Of a stretch of 64,000 bases of DNA, positions 1 through 9,059 are shown piece after piece (position 1 is the first letter of the stretch; the number at the start of each line of letters is the position of its first letter). Below the pieces are notes generated by a model. It saw only the letters and a list, made by a program, of their open reading frames with translations. It was not told the origin of the DNA and did no database searches. The DNA is from Nonomuraea maritima. GTDB lineage: Bacteria; Actinomycetota; Actinomycetes; Streptosporangiales; Streptosporangiaceae. The stretch is from assembly GCF_900100395.1 (NCBI RefSeq), contig NZ_FNFB01000032.1, forward strand, positions 19,915 through 83,914, written 5' to 3'. Both the position numbers and the translations under genes were made by a program.

Positions 1-148
1 TGAGCCCGCGCTCGATGAGCGCGTCCACACGCTGGGAGATCGTGGATCTGGCCAGGCCGGTGAGCCTCGCGAGATCGGATCGGGTCGTCGCGGAGCCCGC
101 GCTGATGAGCGTCAGCACGTCGCCGGCAGAGCCCGGCTGGGGGGTCAT
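1..148 (-). CDS. ROK-family transcriptional regulator, N-terminal part (cut by window edge)
   Basis: Only the first 49 codons are inside the window, starting at the ATG whose complement is at 146-148. They encode a winged helix-turn-helix of the kind found at the start of ROK-type sugar repressors: a short helix (VLTLISAG), then TRSDLARLTGLARSTISQRV, then DALIERGL. The phrase 'TRSDLARLTGL.RSTIS.RVDALIERGL' is close to the ROK signature. The sugar-kinase-like effector domain would lie to the left. The 193 bp to its right has no gene and must hold its promoter. A target cannot be proposed. Confidence 0.75.
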   Translation of the reverse strand, partial: MTPQPGSAGDVLTLISAGSATTRSDLARLTGLARSTISQRVDALIERGL

Positions 149-306
149 GCCGCGAGAATAAGATCACCGATGCGGCAATTCAAGGGGTTACATCGACCAA
201 ACTCCCAGAACTTCCGCCGAAGATCGAACAAACCTCTGACTCGGGCCGTGGATATATGGTCATCCGCTCCGTCCGGGCGGCGGTGGACGTACCCGGAAAA
301 GAGCAG

Positions 307-332
307 GTCCCCGCCGCTGGGGCGGCGGGGAC
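307..332 (-). terminator. Hairpin terminator after the SDR gene
   Basis: Perfect 11-bp inverted repeat: gtccccgccgc at 307-317 and gcggcggggac at 322-332, with a 4-nt loop. It sits 9 bp beyond the stop codon of the minus-strand dehydrogenase. There is no strong T-run, as is usual in high-GC actinomycetes. Confidence 0.7.
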
Positions 333-341
333 GGGCGCGCT

Positions 342-1214
342 CTAGAGCATCGCCTTCAGGGAGTCGGTGGCCGACTGGACGTACGGCTGCTCGGCCATCA
401 CCGACTGCCAGTTGTCGGCGATCGCCTCGGGCGTGAGGTCGTCGGTCTTCCAGCCGGGCCCCTCGGCGACGAAGACGCGGGCCACCCGCCCGGCGCCGAC
501 GCTGAACACCTCGCCGCTCACCTCGCACGACTCGTGCACGAGGTACGCGACCAGGGCGCTGACCCGCTCGGGCGTGAACTTCGCCTCGAACTCGGCAGGG
601 AGCAGCGACTCGGTCATCCGGGTCCAGGCGATGGGCGCGATGGCGTTGGCCCTGATGCCGTTGCGCGCGCCCTCGATGGCGATCGTCTTGGTGAGGCCGA
701 CCAGGCCCATCTTGGCGGTGGAGTAGTTGGCCTGGCCGAAGTTGCCGAACAGGCCCGCCGGGCTCGTCGTGTTGACGACCCGCCCGTACCCGGCCGCCTT
801 CATCAGCGGGTACGCGGCCTGGCTGACGAGGTAGGAGCCGCGGACGTGGACGGCGAGCACGCTGTCGAAGTCCTCGACCGTCATCTTGCCGAGCGACCGG
901 TCGCGCAGGATGCCCGCGTTGTTGACGACGATGTCCACCCGCCCGAAGGCGTCGACGGCGGCCTGGACGACGGCCCGCGCGCCTTCCGGGGTGGATATGT
1001 CGTCGGTGCTGGCGACCGCCTGGCCGCCGTTCTTCGTGATGAGACCGGCGACCTCGGCGGCGGGCCCGGCGGAGGCTCCGCTGCCGTCGAGCGCGCCCCC
1101 GAGGTCGTTGACGACGACCTTGGCGCCCCGTTCCGCGAGCAGCAGGGCGTGGGACCTGCCGAGTCCGTGCCCGGCGCCCGTGATGATCGCGACCCTGTCA
1201 TCGAACCGCAGCAT
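342..1214 (-). CDS. SDR-family oxidoreductase (HSD17B4-like)
   Basis: A 290-residue short-chain dehydrogenase. It has the cofactor loop TGAGHGLGRS near residue 14, NNAG in the middle and the catalytic YSTAK. The C-terminal extension (FSVGAGRVARVFVAEGPGW onward) resembles the dehydrogenase domain of peroxisomal multifunctional enzyme 2, so the likely substrate is a 3-hydroxyacyl-CoA or a steroid-like alcohol. The ATG at 1214 is chosen because GGGAGG lies 4 nt before it; a GTG four codons upstream overlaps that ribosome site. It follows the MBL-fold gene by 50 bp on the same strand and may be cotranscribed. The substrate is an inference. Confidence 0.85.
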   Translation of the reverse strand: MLRFDDRVAIITGAGHGLGRSHALLLAERGAKVVVNDLGGALDGSGASAGPAAEVAGLITKNGGQAVASTDDISTPEGARAVVQAAVDAFGRVDIVVNNAGILRDRSLGKMTVEDFDSVLAVHVRGSYLVSQAAYPLMKAAGYGRVVNTTSPAGLFGNFGQANYSTAKMGLVGLTKTIAIEGARNGIRANAIAPIAWTRMTESLLPAEFEAKFTPERVSALVAYLVHESCEVSGEVFSVGAGRVARVFVAEGPGWKTDDLTPEAIADNWQSVMAEQPYVQSATDSLKAML

Positions 1215-1264
1215 CGAACCTCCCACAGGAGAACATCATTCTGGTACGAGTACGATAACCGCCC

Positions 1265-2323
1265 TCATCCCAGGCGCCACAGGTCCGGCTCGCCCGGTTC
1301 CCTGACCACCCGCCCCTTGGCCTCCAGCCAGACCAGGTGCGCCAGTGTCTCGTTGTTGGCCGAGCGGCGCATGTACGGCGGGATCGTCTCCCACGGGCGC
1401 GACCAGGTGAGCCGCGTGGCGACCGTCCAGCAGTCGATCCCGTCGTGGGCGCCGACGACCCGCTCGACCTCGGCCAGCCGCTCGTCGTGGTGCGCCGTCA
1501 CGTAGTCGACCCGCTCGGTCAGCTCCAGGAACCGGTACTCGTGCGCGGGCAGCACCTCGTCCACCTCCAGCTTGCGCACGACGGCCAGCGAGTCGAGGTA
1601 GTCGGCGAGCGGGTTCGGGCCGGACTGCGGGTGCACCGCCACCATGGGCGTGATCTTCGCCAGCACGTGGTCGCCGGAGAACAGCAGCCGCCGCCCGGGC
1701 GAGACGAAGCACAGGTGGCCGGGCGAGTGGCCGGGCGTCCACAGGGCCCTGAGGTCCCAGCCGGGCAGCCGCAGCTCCTCGCCGTCCTCGACGAGCCGGT
1801 CGGGCGTCGCCATGGACACCATCCGCCGGATCATCATCGAGGCGCCCGCCAGCTCCTCCAGCGTCGCGGGCGGGACGCCGCAGCGCAGCAGCAGCGTGCG
1901 CTCCCTGGCGACCAGGGTGTCGACGGCCTCGTCGTCGTAGCGGTCGCGGAGCAGGCGGGCGTCGGCGGGGTGCAGCGCGATCCACGCGCCCGACGCCTCG
2001 CGCACGCGCCCCGCGAGGCCGTAGTGGTCGGGGTGGATGTGGGTGACGAGCACGCCCTTGACGTCGGTCACCGCGTACCCGGTCACGCCCAGGCCGGCGA
2101 CGAGCGCGTCGTACGCCTCGTCGGTGTTCCATCCGGCGTCGATGATCGCCACACCGTCGGGGAGTTCCAGGGCGTAGACGAGCACGTACCGGAGGGGGTT
2201 GATCGGGATGGGCACCGGGATGGACCACAGCCCGGGGCGCACCTGCTCGACGTCGGGGAACCCGCCCCCGGTCCACGCGTCCCGCTGGGCCTCACTGGCC
2301 GGGGTCACTACGAATTTCGCCAC
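1265..2323 (-). CDS. MBL-fold metallo-hydrolase
   Basis: Metallo-beta-lactamase-fold hydrolase. The metal-binding signature THIHPDHYGLAGR is present, followed by TPGHSPGHLCF, LFSGDHVL and VLPAHEY, which supply the other ligands of a dinuclear site. The C-terminal part (LVWLEAKGRVVREPG) looks like the small helical/winged domain seen in many actinobacterial members. A GTG at 2323 is the most plausible start and overlaps the end of the MFS gene by 32 bp; another GTG at 2308 is possible. Longer in-frame starts lie deep inside the exporter gene and are unlikely. Substrate unknown; thioesters and lactones are typical of the family. Confidence 0.82.
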   Translation of the reverse strand: MAKFVVTPASEAQRDAWTGGGFPDVEQVRPGLWSIPVPIPINPLRYVLVYALELPDGVAIIDAGWNTDEAYDALVAGLGVTGYAVTDVKGVLVTHIHPDHYGLAGRVREASGAWIALHPADARLLRDRYDDEAVDTLVARERTLLLRCGVPPATLEELAGASMMIRRMVSMATPDRLVEDGEELRLPGWDLRALWTPGHSPGHLCFVSPGRRLLFSGDHVLAKITPMVAVHPQSGPNPLADYLDSLAVVRKLEVDEVLPAHEYRFLELTERVDYVTAHHDERLAEVERVVGAHDGIDCWTVATRLTWSRPWETIPPYMRRSANNETLAHLVWLEAKGRVVREPGEPDLWRLG

Positions 2324-3608
2324 GTACCGAATATAGTTCTGCACCCGGATCGCGCGGCACCCGGCCCAAGGGCATGCGGAAGAACAGGCCCGCGGACGCG
2401 AGCACGACCATCGCGGTGACCGCCCAGGCGGCGACGAGGCCCGCACCGGAGGCCAGGGCGCCGAGACCGAGGTTGGCCGCCGCCGCCCCCGCCTGCAGCG
2501 ACAACGAGCTCGTCGATGAGACGGTGTTGCGCTCGGCCGAGGTCACCGCCCGGTGGGTCAGCTCCAGGCAGAGCAGCCCGGTCACCGAGACCCCGGCGAA
2601 CAGCGCGACGTACGCGAGCGCCGTGCCGGCCAGCGCGGCGGGGCCGTCCAGTCCCGCGGTCGCGGCGAGCGCGCCGACGGACAGCGCGGTCATGACGGTG
2701 CCCGCGACGGCGCCCCGCGCCGAACCGCCGGCCGCCCGCGCCACCCGGGGGGCGAGTGCGCTGCCGAACGCGCTCCCGGCGAACCCGAGCGCCGCGACCA
2801 CGGCGTAGGCCAGGCCGCCGCGCTCGGCCGTACCCGCCAGCGCGGCCAGCCGGCCCGGCGTGAGCAGCTCGACGGACGTCAGCACCACCCCGGAGGCCGC
2901 GGCGGCGAGCGTCAGCCGGCGCAGCACGGCGCCGCGGACGGCCAGCCGCACGCCCCCGGCCACGGTGGCGGGCACGCCGCGCAGCACGCCGGCGAGCGAA
3001 CGCCGCTCTCGTGCCGGCGCCGGCAGCGCGAACACCACGACGACCAGCAGGACGGCCGCCGCCACCGCCCCCAGCAGGGGCGGGGCCGCGAGGGGGAACA
3101 TCACCGATCTCGGCACCAGCAGCGGGGCCGCGCCGCCCGCCAGCACACCGAGGCACAGCGCCACAGACCCGCTCGCGCTGCCCCTGGCCAGGCCGGGCTT
3201 GAGATCGGCGCCGGGACCCTCGGCGCGGTGGAGCGTGTCGACGTACCAGGAGTCGGCCGGGCCACTGGACAGCGCCCTGGCCACGCCCATGAGCACGTTG
3301 CTCACCAGGAACATCCCGAAATTTGTGAACATGGTCATCAACGCGAGCCCGGCCACGGTGAACGCGGCCGAGGCCGCCAGGACCACCCTGGGGCCGATGA
3401 CGTCGGCGAGCCCGCCCGTGGGCAGTTCGAGGCCGACCGTCACGATCGAGTACGCGGTCACGGCGACCCCGATCTCGCTCAGCGTCAGCCCGCGCTCGGT
3501 CATCAACAGCACCATGGAGGCCAACATGAGCCCCGGCGGCAACCAGGTCAGGAAACTGACGACCAGGTACCGCCGTAAGGCCGAACGCGCGCTCACGCCG
3601 CCCGTCAC
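2292..3608 (-). CDS. MFS transporter
   Basis: A 438-residue integral membrane protein with about twelve hydrophobic segments. Near the start is the MFS signature region ELPTGGLADVIGPR between helices 2 and 3. It begins at a GTG that overlaps the stop of the upstream ArsR-like gene (GTGA, 4-bp overlap), so translation is probably coupled and the regulator probably controls the exporter. An in-frame extension of 103 codons upstream runs through the regulator and is not real. Likely a small-molecule or drug exporter; substrate unknown. Confidence 0.85.
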   Translation of the reverse strand: MTGGVSARSALRRYLVVSFLTWLPPGLMLASMVLLMTERGLTLSEIGVAVTAYSIVTVGLELPTGGLADVIGPRVVLAASAAFTVAGLALMTMFTNFGMFLVSNVLMGVARALSSGPADSWYVDTLHRAEGPGADLKPGLARGSASGSVALCLGVLAGGAAPLLVPRSVMFPLAAPPLLGAVAAAVLLVVVVFALPAPARERRSLAGVLRGVPATVAGGVRLAVRGAVLRRLTLAAAASGVVLTSVELLTPGRLAALAGTAERGGLAYAVVAALGFAGSAFGSALAPRVARAAGGSARGAVAGTVMTALSVGALAATAGLDGPAALAGTALAYVALFAGVSVTGLLCLELTHRAVTSAERNTVSSTSSLSLQAGAAAANLGLGALASGAGLVAAWAVTAMVVLASAGLFFRMPLGRVPRDPGAELYSVRGEIRSDPGQ

Positions 3609-4171
3609 GCCTGTTCCTCGGGGCGGCGGGGGAGGCCGCCGATCCAAAGGTGGACCTGCCGGGCGTCCGGGTCGCCCGCGTGGCGGGCGGCCAGCTCGGC
3701 CAGCACCTCCCCGGCCCGGGCCATGAACTCGCCCAGCGCGGCCGGGGGCAGCTCGTGGAGGTGGTCGCTCATGCCGGCCACCTCCACCCACCCGGGCTCC
3801 CAGTCGCTCTCGTCGAACTCCTGGACGGCGTGCGCGAGCTCGTCGACCTGTCGCAGCCGCATGATCCGGACCGCTTCCCTGCCCTCGGCCGTGCCGGACA
3901 GCTCGCGGCTGTTCCACGAGGTGTAGCGATGGCGGGCCCGCCAGCGGCGCTCGCGGCCGTCGTGCCGGTCGGCGTCCTCCTCGATGAAGCCGTACTTGAA
4001 CAGCTCGCGCAGGTGATAGCTGGTCGAGCCGGAGCTCTCCCCCGTCCTGCGGCCGAGCTCGCTGGCGGTGGCCGGGCCGTCGGCGCGCAGCAGGCCGAGC
4101 AGCCGCACCCTCAGCGGATGGGCGACCACTCTGAGGACCTGCGGATCACTGATCTCGTAGCTGTACTCCAT
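3605..4171 (-). CDS. ArsR-like winged helix-turn-helix regulator
   Basis: A 188-residue regulator. Residues from about 8 to 80 form an ArsR/HTH_20-type winged helix: DPQVLRVVAHPLRVRLLGLL, then ASELGRRTGESSGSTSYHLREL and a wing with basic residues (DGRERRWRAR). The rest is an alpha-helical C-terminal domain of the kind seen in actinobacterial helix-turn-helix proteins paired with MFS exporters. The ATG at 4171 is preferred over an upstream in-frame TTG. It is the first gene of the minus-strand run and faces away from the B3/4 gene. A direct repeat in the shared promoter region is a candidate operator. Confidence 0.85.
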   Translation of the reverse strand: MEYSYEISDPQVLRVVAHPLRVRLLGLLRADGPATASELGRRTGESSGSTSYHLRELFKYGFIEEDADRHDGRERRWRARHRYTSWNSRELSGTAEGREAVRIMRLRQVDELAHAVQEFDESDWEPGWVEVAGMSDHLHELPPAALGEFMARAGEVLAELAARHAGDPDARQVHLWIGGLPRRPEEQA

Positions 4172-4189
4172 GCGACCCGACCCTAGACC

Positions 4190-4217
4190 GCAAAGGCAAT
4201 TTTGCAAAGGGAATTCT
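4190..4217. promoter_or_regulatory. Tandem 14-bp direct repeat, candidate operator
   Basis: Two adjacent copies, GCAAAGGCAATTTT (4190-4203) and GCAAAGGGAATTCT (4204-4217), match at 12 of 14 positions. They lie 19 bp upstream of the ArsR-like gene and 29 bp upstream of the B3/4 gene, in AT-rich DNA that is unusual here. This fits an operator for the divergent regulator. Inferred from position and repeat only. Confidence 0.5.
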
Positions 4218-4245
4218 GCTGTTCCGCGGCTTCTAGACTGTGGGG

Positions 4246-4890
4246 ATGCTCGACGACATCTGGGTGGACGACTCCGTCCTCGCGCTGCGACCCGACTTCG
4301 CGGTGCTGGTCATGACCGCGCACGGCCTGCGCAACGGGCCGAGCGACGACCGCTCCCGCGCCTGGCTGACCGCGGCCTCCGCGTGCGAGGTCCAGACGGA
4401 GAAGATCGACGCGTGGAAGGACGCCTACCGCGCCTTCGGGGCCAAGCCGCAGCGCACCCGCCCCTCGGTCGACGCGCTCACCCGCCGGATGCCGCTGCCG
4501 GAGATCAACCGGGCCGTCGACGCGTACAACTCGATCAGCGTCAGGCACGCGCTGCCCATCGGCGGGGAAGACCTCGACCGCTACGTCGGCCCGGCGCGGC
4601 TGGTCAGGGCGAGCGGCGACGAGGCATCGGAGGAGGCGCTGGGGCAGCCCGAGCCAGGCGAGGTCATCTGGCGCGACGACGCCGGGGTCACCTGCAGGCG
4701 GTGGAACTGGCGCCAGGTGGCGCGCACCCGCCTCACCGAGGAGACCACCAACGCGATCTTCATGCTCGAGCGCCTGGAGCCGATGTCGCTGGAGGAGCTG
4801 AAGCAGGCGGGCGAGGAGCTCGCCGACCTGCTGGCCGAACTGTCCCCTGAGGTGCGCATCACCAGCAGACTCCTGCTGAACGGGAACTAA
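4246..4890 (+). CDS. B3/B4 tRNA-binding-domain protein
   Basis: A 214-residue protein with the B3/4 domain otherwise found in the beta subunit of phenylalanyl-tRNA synthetase. The family core is clear: RPSVDALTRRM, LPEINRAVDAYNSISVRHALPIGGEDLDRYVG, then a late helical segment. Stand-alone B3/4 proteins are thought to bind or edit mischarged tRNA or free amino acids, but few have been tested. The ATG at 4246 is chosen; a GTG two codons earlier is also in frame. The GGGG just before the ATG is too close to be a normal ribosome site, so the message may be leaderless. Transcribed away from the ArsR-like regulator. Confidence 0.8.
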   Translation: MLDDIWVDDSVLALRPDFAVLVMTAHGLRNGPSDDRSRAWLTAASACEVQTEKIDAWKDAYRAFGAKPQRTRPSVDALTRRMPLPEINRAVDAYNSISVRHALPIGGEDLDRYVGPARLVRASGDEASEEALGQPEPGEVIWRDDAGVTCRRWNWRQVARTRLTEETTNAIFMLERLEPMSLEELKQAGEELADLLAELSPEVRITSRLLLNGN

Positions 4891-5094
4891 ACCCAAGGTA
4901 TGAGCGTTGATACGAAACAGTAATAAAGGCCGCACCACCGGGCTTGACGAGCAGGACGTGACCTCGCACGTCAGTCCTGGCAGGATCGTTCGGGGCGGCA
5001 CGGGCGCTTCTGCGCGCGGTGCCGCTGCGGGCGAGTAGCCTTGGACAGGTTCTCTAACATCAACGCCGATCTGCGGAAGAGGGCGATTTCCGCC
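4891..5094 (+). other. Non-coding leader region of kgd
   Basis: About 200 bp between the B3/4 gene and the preferred kgd start. It contains a locally AT-rich stretch (4898-4930), the likely promoter area. No hairpin or small ORF stands out. A TTG at 5041 is in frame with kgd and would add 18 residues. Confidence 0.4.
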
Positions 5095-8000
5095 GTGTCG
5101 TCTGAGTCGTCGCGGACAAACCCGCTGGCAAGCTTCGGTCAGAACGAATGGCTTGTCGACGAGCTGTACCAGAAGTACCTCCAAGATCCCGAGTCTGTCG
5201 ACAAGGCCTGGTGGAACTTCTTCGCTGACTACAACCCTGATTACGGACCGGGCCGGACCCCGGTCAGGGAGGCGGCGAACGGCACAGTCACCGCTCCCTC
5301 TCCCGCTCCCCCTGCTCCACCCCAGCCGGCGCCGCCGAAGGCTCCCGCTGCCCCGGCCGCCGAGAAGCCGAAGCAGCCCGCCACCCCGGCCCCCAAGGGC
5401 GCCGAGGAGGTCAAGCTGCGCGGCGCGGCGGCCCGCACGGCCGCCAACATGGACATGTCGCTGTCGGTCCCGACCGCGACCAGCGTCCGTGCCATCCCGG
5501 CGAAGCTGCTCATCGACAACCGCATCGTGATCAACAATCACCTCAAGCGGGGTCGTGGCGGCAAGGTCTCCTTCACCCACCTGATCGGTTTCGCGATCGT
5601 CAAGGCGCTGAAGGCCATGCCGGAGATGAACCACTCCTACACGGAGGTCGACGGCAAGCCGACGCTGGTCAAGCCCGAGCACGTGGGCTTCGGCCTGGCG
5701 ATCGACGTGCAGAAGGGCAACGGCGAGCGCCAGCTCCTCGTGCCGTCCATCAAGGCCGCGGAAGAGATGGACTTCCGGCAGTTCTGGATGGCCTACGAGG
5801 AGGTCGTCCGCAAGGCTCGCGCCGGCAAGCTCGCCGTCGACGACTTCGCCGGCACGACCATCTCGCTGACCAACCCGGGCACGATCGGCACCGTCCACTC
5901 CGTGCCGCGTCTCATGCCCGGTCAGGGCACGATCATCGGCGTCGGCGCGATGGAGTACCCGGCCGAGTACCAGGGCGCCTCGCCCGACACGCTCTCGCGC
6001 CTGGCTGTCTCCAAGGTCATGACGCTGACCAGCACCTACGACCACCGGATCATCCAGGGCGCCCAGTCGGGCGACTTCCTGCGCCAGATCCACCGGCTGC
6101 TGCTCGGCGAGGACGGCTTCTACGACGAGGTCTTCGAGTCGCTGCGCATCCCGTACGAGCCGGTCCGGTGGGTGCAGGACATCTCGGCGTCCCACGACGA
6201 CGACGTGGCCAAGTCCGCGCGCGTGATCGAGCTGATCCACGCCTACCGCGTACGCGGCCATCTCATGGCCGAGACCGACCCGCTCGAGTACAAGCAGCGC
6301 AAGCACCCCGACCTCGACATCCAGTCGCACGGCCTGACGCTGTGGGACCTCGAGCGTGAGTTCGCCACCGGCGGTTTCGGCGGCCGCCCGCTGATGAAGC
6401 TGCGCGAGATCCTCGGCGTGCTGCGCGACTCCTACTGCCGTACGGTCGGCATCGAGTACATGCACATCCAGAACCCCGAGGAACGGGCCTGGATCCAGGC
6501 GCGGGTGGAGAAGCCGCACGCCTCTCCCGAGCGCGCCGAACAGCTCAACATCCTCAGCCGGCTCAACACGGCCGAGGCGTTCGAGACCTTCCTGCAGACG
6601 AAGTTCGTCGGCCAGAAGCGCTTCTCGCTCGAGGGCGGCGAGTCCCTGATCCCGCTGCTCGACTCGGTGATCAGCGACGCCGCCGACGAAGACCTCGACG
6701 AGGTCGTCATCGGCATGGCCCACCGCGGTCGCCTCAACGTGCTGGCCAACATCGTGGGCAAGTCGTACGCCCAGATCTTCGGCGAGTTCGAGGGCAACAT
6801 CGACCCGCGTACGGCGCACGGCTCCGGCGACGTGAAGTACCACCTCGGCGCCGCGGGCACGTTCACCGCGCCGAGCGGCAAGACGATCACCGCCTCCGTG
6901 GTCGCCAACCCCTCCCACCTGGAGGCGGTCGACCCGGTGCTGGAGGGCGTCGTCCGCGCCAAGCAGGACCTCCTGGAGCGCGGCGAGGAGGGCTTCACCG
7001 TCCTGCCGGTGCTCGTCCACGGTGACGCGGCCTTCGCCGGCCAGGGTGTCGTGGCCGAGACGCTCAACCTGTCGCAGCTGCGCGGCTACCGCACCGGCGG
7101 CACCGTGCACGTGGTCGTCAACAACCAGGTGGGCTTCACCACCTCGCCGGCCTCGTCCCGCTCGTCGGTCTACGCGACCGACGTGGCGCGGATGATCCAG
7201 GCGCCGATCTTCCACGTCAACGGCGACGACCCCGAGGCCGTGGTGCGCGTGGGCCAGCTGGCCTACGAGTACCGCCAGACGTTCCGCAAGGACGTCGTCA
7301 TCGACCTCATCTGCTACCGCCGCCGCGGCCACAACGAGGGCGACAACCCCGCCTTCACCCAGCCGCTGATGTACGACCTCATCGACGCCAAGCGCTCGAC
7401 CCGCAAGCTCTACACCGAGGCGCTGATCGGCCGGGGCGACATCACGGTCGAGGAGGCCGAGCAGGCGCTGCGCGACTACCAGGCCAAGCTCGAGCAGGCG
7501 TTCACCGAGGTCCGCGAGGCGGCCAAGAAGCCTCAGGAGGCCGCCGCCATGCGCGTGCCGCCGACCGAGGTGGTCAAGTGGACGCACTCCGAGACGCCGA
7601 CGGCGATCAGCCACGAGGCACTCAAGCGCATCGTCGACACCCAGCTCAACCTGCCCGAGGGCTTCACGGTCCACCCACGTCTCGCGCCGGTGCTGCAGCG
7701 CCGCGGCCAGATGGTCGAGCACGACACGATCGACTGGGCGATGGGCGAGACGCTGGCGTTCGGCTCGCTGCTGCTCGACGGCCACCCGGTGCGCCTGGTC
7801 GGCCAGGACTCCCGGCGCGGCACGTTCACCCAGCGCCACGCCGTGCTGGTCGACCGCATGACGGGCGCCGAGCACACGCCGCTCAAGGCCTTCAACGAGG
7901 GCACGACGAAGTTCTACGTCTACGACTCCCTGCTGAGCGAGTACGCCGCGCTCGGCTTCGAGTACGGCTACAGCTTCGTCCGCCCCGACGCGCTGGTCCT

Positions 8001-8757
8001 CTGGGAGGCGCAGTTCGGCGACTTCGTCAACGGCGCCCAGACGATCATCGACGAGTTCATCTCGTCGGGCGAGCAGAAGTGGGGGCAGAAGTCCTCGGTC
8101 GTGCTGCTGCTGCCGCACGGCTTCGAGGGCCAGGGCCCCGACCACTCCTCCGCCCGCATCGAGCGGTTCCTCCAGGTCTGCGCGCAGGACAACATGACCG
8201 TCGCGCAGCCGACCACTCCGGCCAACTACTTCCACCTGCTGCGCTGGCAGGTCGAGTCCGAGCGGCGCAAGCCGATGGTGGTCTTCACGCCGAAGTGGCT
8301 GCTGCGGCACAAGGCGGCAACGTCGAAGTCGTCCGACTTCACCTCGGGCACCTTCCAGCCGGTGCTCGGTGACACGACGGTCGACCCGGCCAAGGTCACC
8401 AAGGTCGTGCTGACCTCGGGCAAGCTCTACTACGAGCTGGCCGCGCAGCGCGACAAGCTGGACCGCGGCGACGTCGCGATCGTCCGGCTGGAGCGGCTCT
8501 ACCCGTTCCCGACCGACGAGCTGGCCGCCGAGCTGGGCCGCTACGGCGACCAGGTGCAGCTGCTCTGGGCGCAGGACGAGCCGGTCAACATGGGCCCGTG
8601 GCCCTACCTGACGCTCAAGATGGCGGAAGACCCGCAGGCGCTGGGCGGCCGCCCGGTGACGCGGGTGTCGCGCCGGCCCAACAGCTCTCCGGCTACGGGC
8701 TCGCACAGCACCCACGACCAGGAGCTCGAGGAGATCCTGGGGCAGATCTTCGCCTGA
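5095..8757 (+). CDS. kgd: Multifunctional 2-oxoglutarate decarboxylase/dehydrogenase E1-E2 (Kgd)
   Basis: About 1,220 residues. This is the actinobacterial fusion that replaces separate E1o and E2o in the TCA cycle; it decarboxylates 2-oxoglutarate with ThDP and feeds the succinyl group to lipoyl/CoA. Order: an E1o-like N-terminal segment (FGQNEWLVDELYQKYLQDP), a Pro/Ala linker at roughly residues 60-110, an E2o-type acyltransferase core ending TYDHRIIQGAQSGDFL, then a full E1o domain with GMAHRGRLNVLAN and NNQVGFTTSP. Start choice: GTG at 5095 gives the usual family N-terminus (VSSESSRTNPLASFGQ); a TTG at 5041 is possible. In other actinomycetes this enzyme is restrained by the FHA protein GarA. 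A strong hairpin follows. Confidence 0.95.
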   Translation: MSSESSRTNPLASFGQNEWLVDELYQKYLQDPESVDKAWWNFFADYNPDYGPGRTPVREAANGTVTAPSPAPPAPPQPAPPKAPAAPAAEKPKQPATPAPKGAEEVKLRGAAARTAANMDMSLSVPTATSVRAIPAKLLIDNRIVINNHLKRGRGGKVSFTHLIGFAIVKALKAMPEMNHSYTEVDGKPTLVKPEHVGFGLAIDVQKGNGERQLLVPSIKAAEEMDFRQFWMAYEEVVRKARAGKLAVDDFAGTTISLTNPGTIGTVHSVPRLMPGQGTIIGVGAMEYPAEYQGASPDTLSRLAVSKVMTLTSTYDHRIIQGAQSGDFLRQIHRLLLGEDGFYDEVFESLRIPYEPVRWVQDISASHDDDVAKSARVIELIHAYRVRGHLMAETDPLEYKQRKHPDLDIQSHGLTLWDLEREFATGGFGGRPLMKLREILGVLRDSYCRTVGIEYMHIQNPEERAWIQARVEKPHASPERAEQLNILSRLNTAEAFETFLQTKFVGQKRFSLEGGESLIPLLDSVISDAADEDLDEVVIGMAHRGRLNVLANIVGKSYAQIFGEFEGNIDPRTAHGSGDVKYHLGAAGTFTAPSGKTITASVVANPSHLEAVDPVLEGVVRAKQDLLERGEEGFTVLPVLVHGDAAFAGQGVVAETLNLSQLRGYRTGGTVHVVVNNQVGFTTSPASSRSSVYATDVARMIQAPIFHVNGDDPEAVVRVGQLAYEYRQTFRKDVVIDLICYRRRGHNEGDNPAFTQPLMYDLIDAKRSTRKLYTEALIGRGDITVEEAEQALRDYQAKLEQAFTEVREAAKKPQEAAAMRVPPTEVVKWTHSETPTAISHEALKRIVDTQLNLPEGFTVHPRLAPVLQRRGQMVEHDTIDWAMGETLAFGSLLLDGHPVRLVGQDSRRGTFTQRHAVLVDRMTGAEHTPLKAFNEGTTKFYVYDSLLSEYAALGFEYGYSFVRPDALVLWEAQFGDFVNGAQTIIDEFISSGEQKWGQKSSVVLLLPHGFEGQGPDHSSARIERFLQVCAQDNMTVAQPTTPANYFHLLRWQVESERRKPMVVFTPKWLLRHKAATSKSSDFTSGTFQPVLGDTTVDPAKVTKVVLTSGKLYYELAAQRDKLDRGDVAIVRLERLYPFPTDELAAELGRYGDQVQLLWAQDEPVNMGPWPYLTLKMAEDPQALGGRPVTRVSRRPNSSPATGSHSTHDQELEEILGQIFA

Positions 8758-8770
8758 AGCCGTCCATGAG

Positions 8771-8800
8771 CGAGCCCCCGGCCCGGCGGCCGGGGGCTCG
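8771..8800 (+). terminator. Hairpin terminator after kgd
   Basis: Perfect 11-bp stem, cgagcccccgg (8771-8781) with ccgggggctcg (8790-8800), and an 8-nt loop. It begins 13 bp after the kgd stop and is followed by cccgtttcc. Confidence 0.85.
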
Positions 8801-8856
8801 CCCGTTTCCTGGCAGGCTGAAGCCAGGCATGTTCTCGCGGAAGGAAAGAAAGAGCG

Positions 8857-9036
8857 ATGTACTTCACCGATCGGGGGATCGAGGAGCTCGTCGAGCGGCG
8901 CGGCGAGGAGGAGGTCAGCCTCCTGTGGCTCGGTGAGCGCCTGCGCGAGTTCGTCGACCTGAACCCCGAGTTCGAGACGCCGGTCGAGCGCCTGGCCACC
9001 TGGCTGGCCCGCCTCGACGACGAGGACGACGACTGA
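8857..9036 (+). CDS. Small acidic protein, DUF6104-like
   Basis: A 59-residue protein starting MYFTDRGIEELVERR and ending in a run of acidic residues (LDDEDDD). It has a ribosome site (GGAAAGAAAGAG) before the ATG. From memory it matches the small conserved actinobacterial DUF6104 family, often found downstream of the 2-oxoglutarate decarboxylase gene. No cysteines, signal peptide or membrane segment; it looks like two amphipathic helices. Function unknown. It lies past the kgd terminator, so it probably has its own promoter. Confidence 0.8.
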   Translation: MYFTDRGIEELVERRGEEEVSLLWLGERLREFVDLNPEFETPVERLATWLARLDDEDDD

Positions 9037-9059
9037 CGGAGCCGGTCCCGTCGAAGCCC

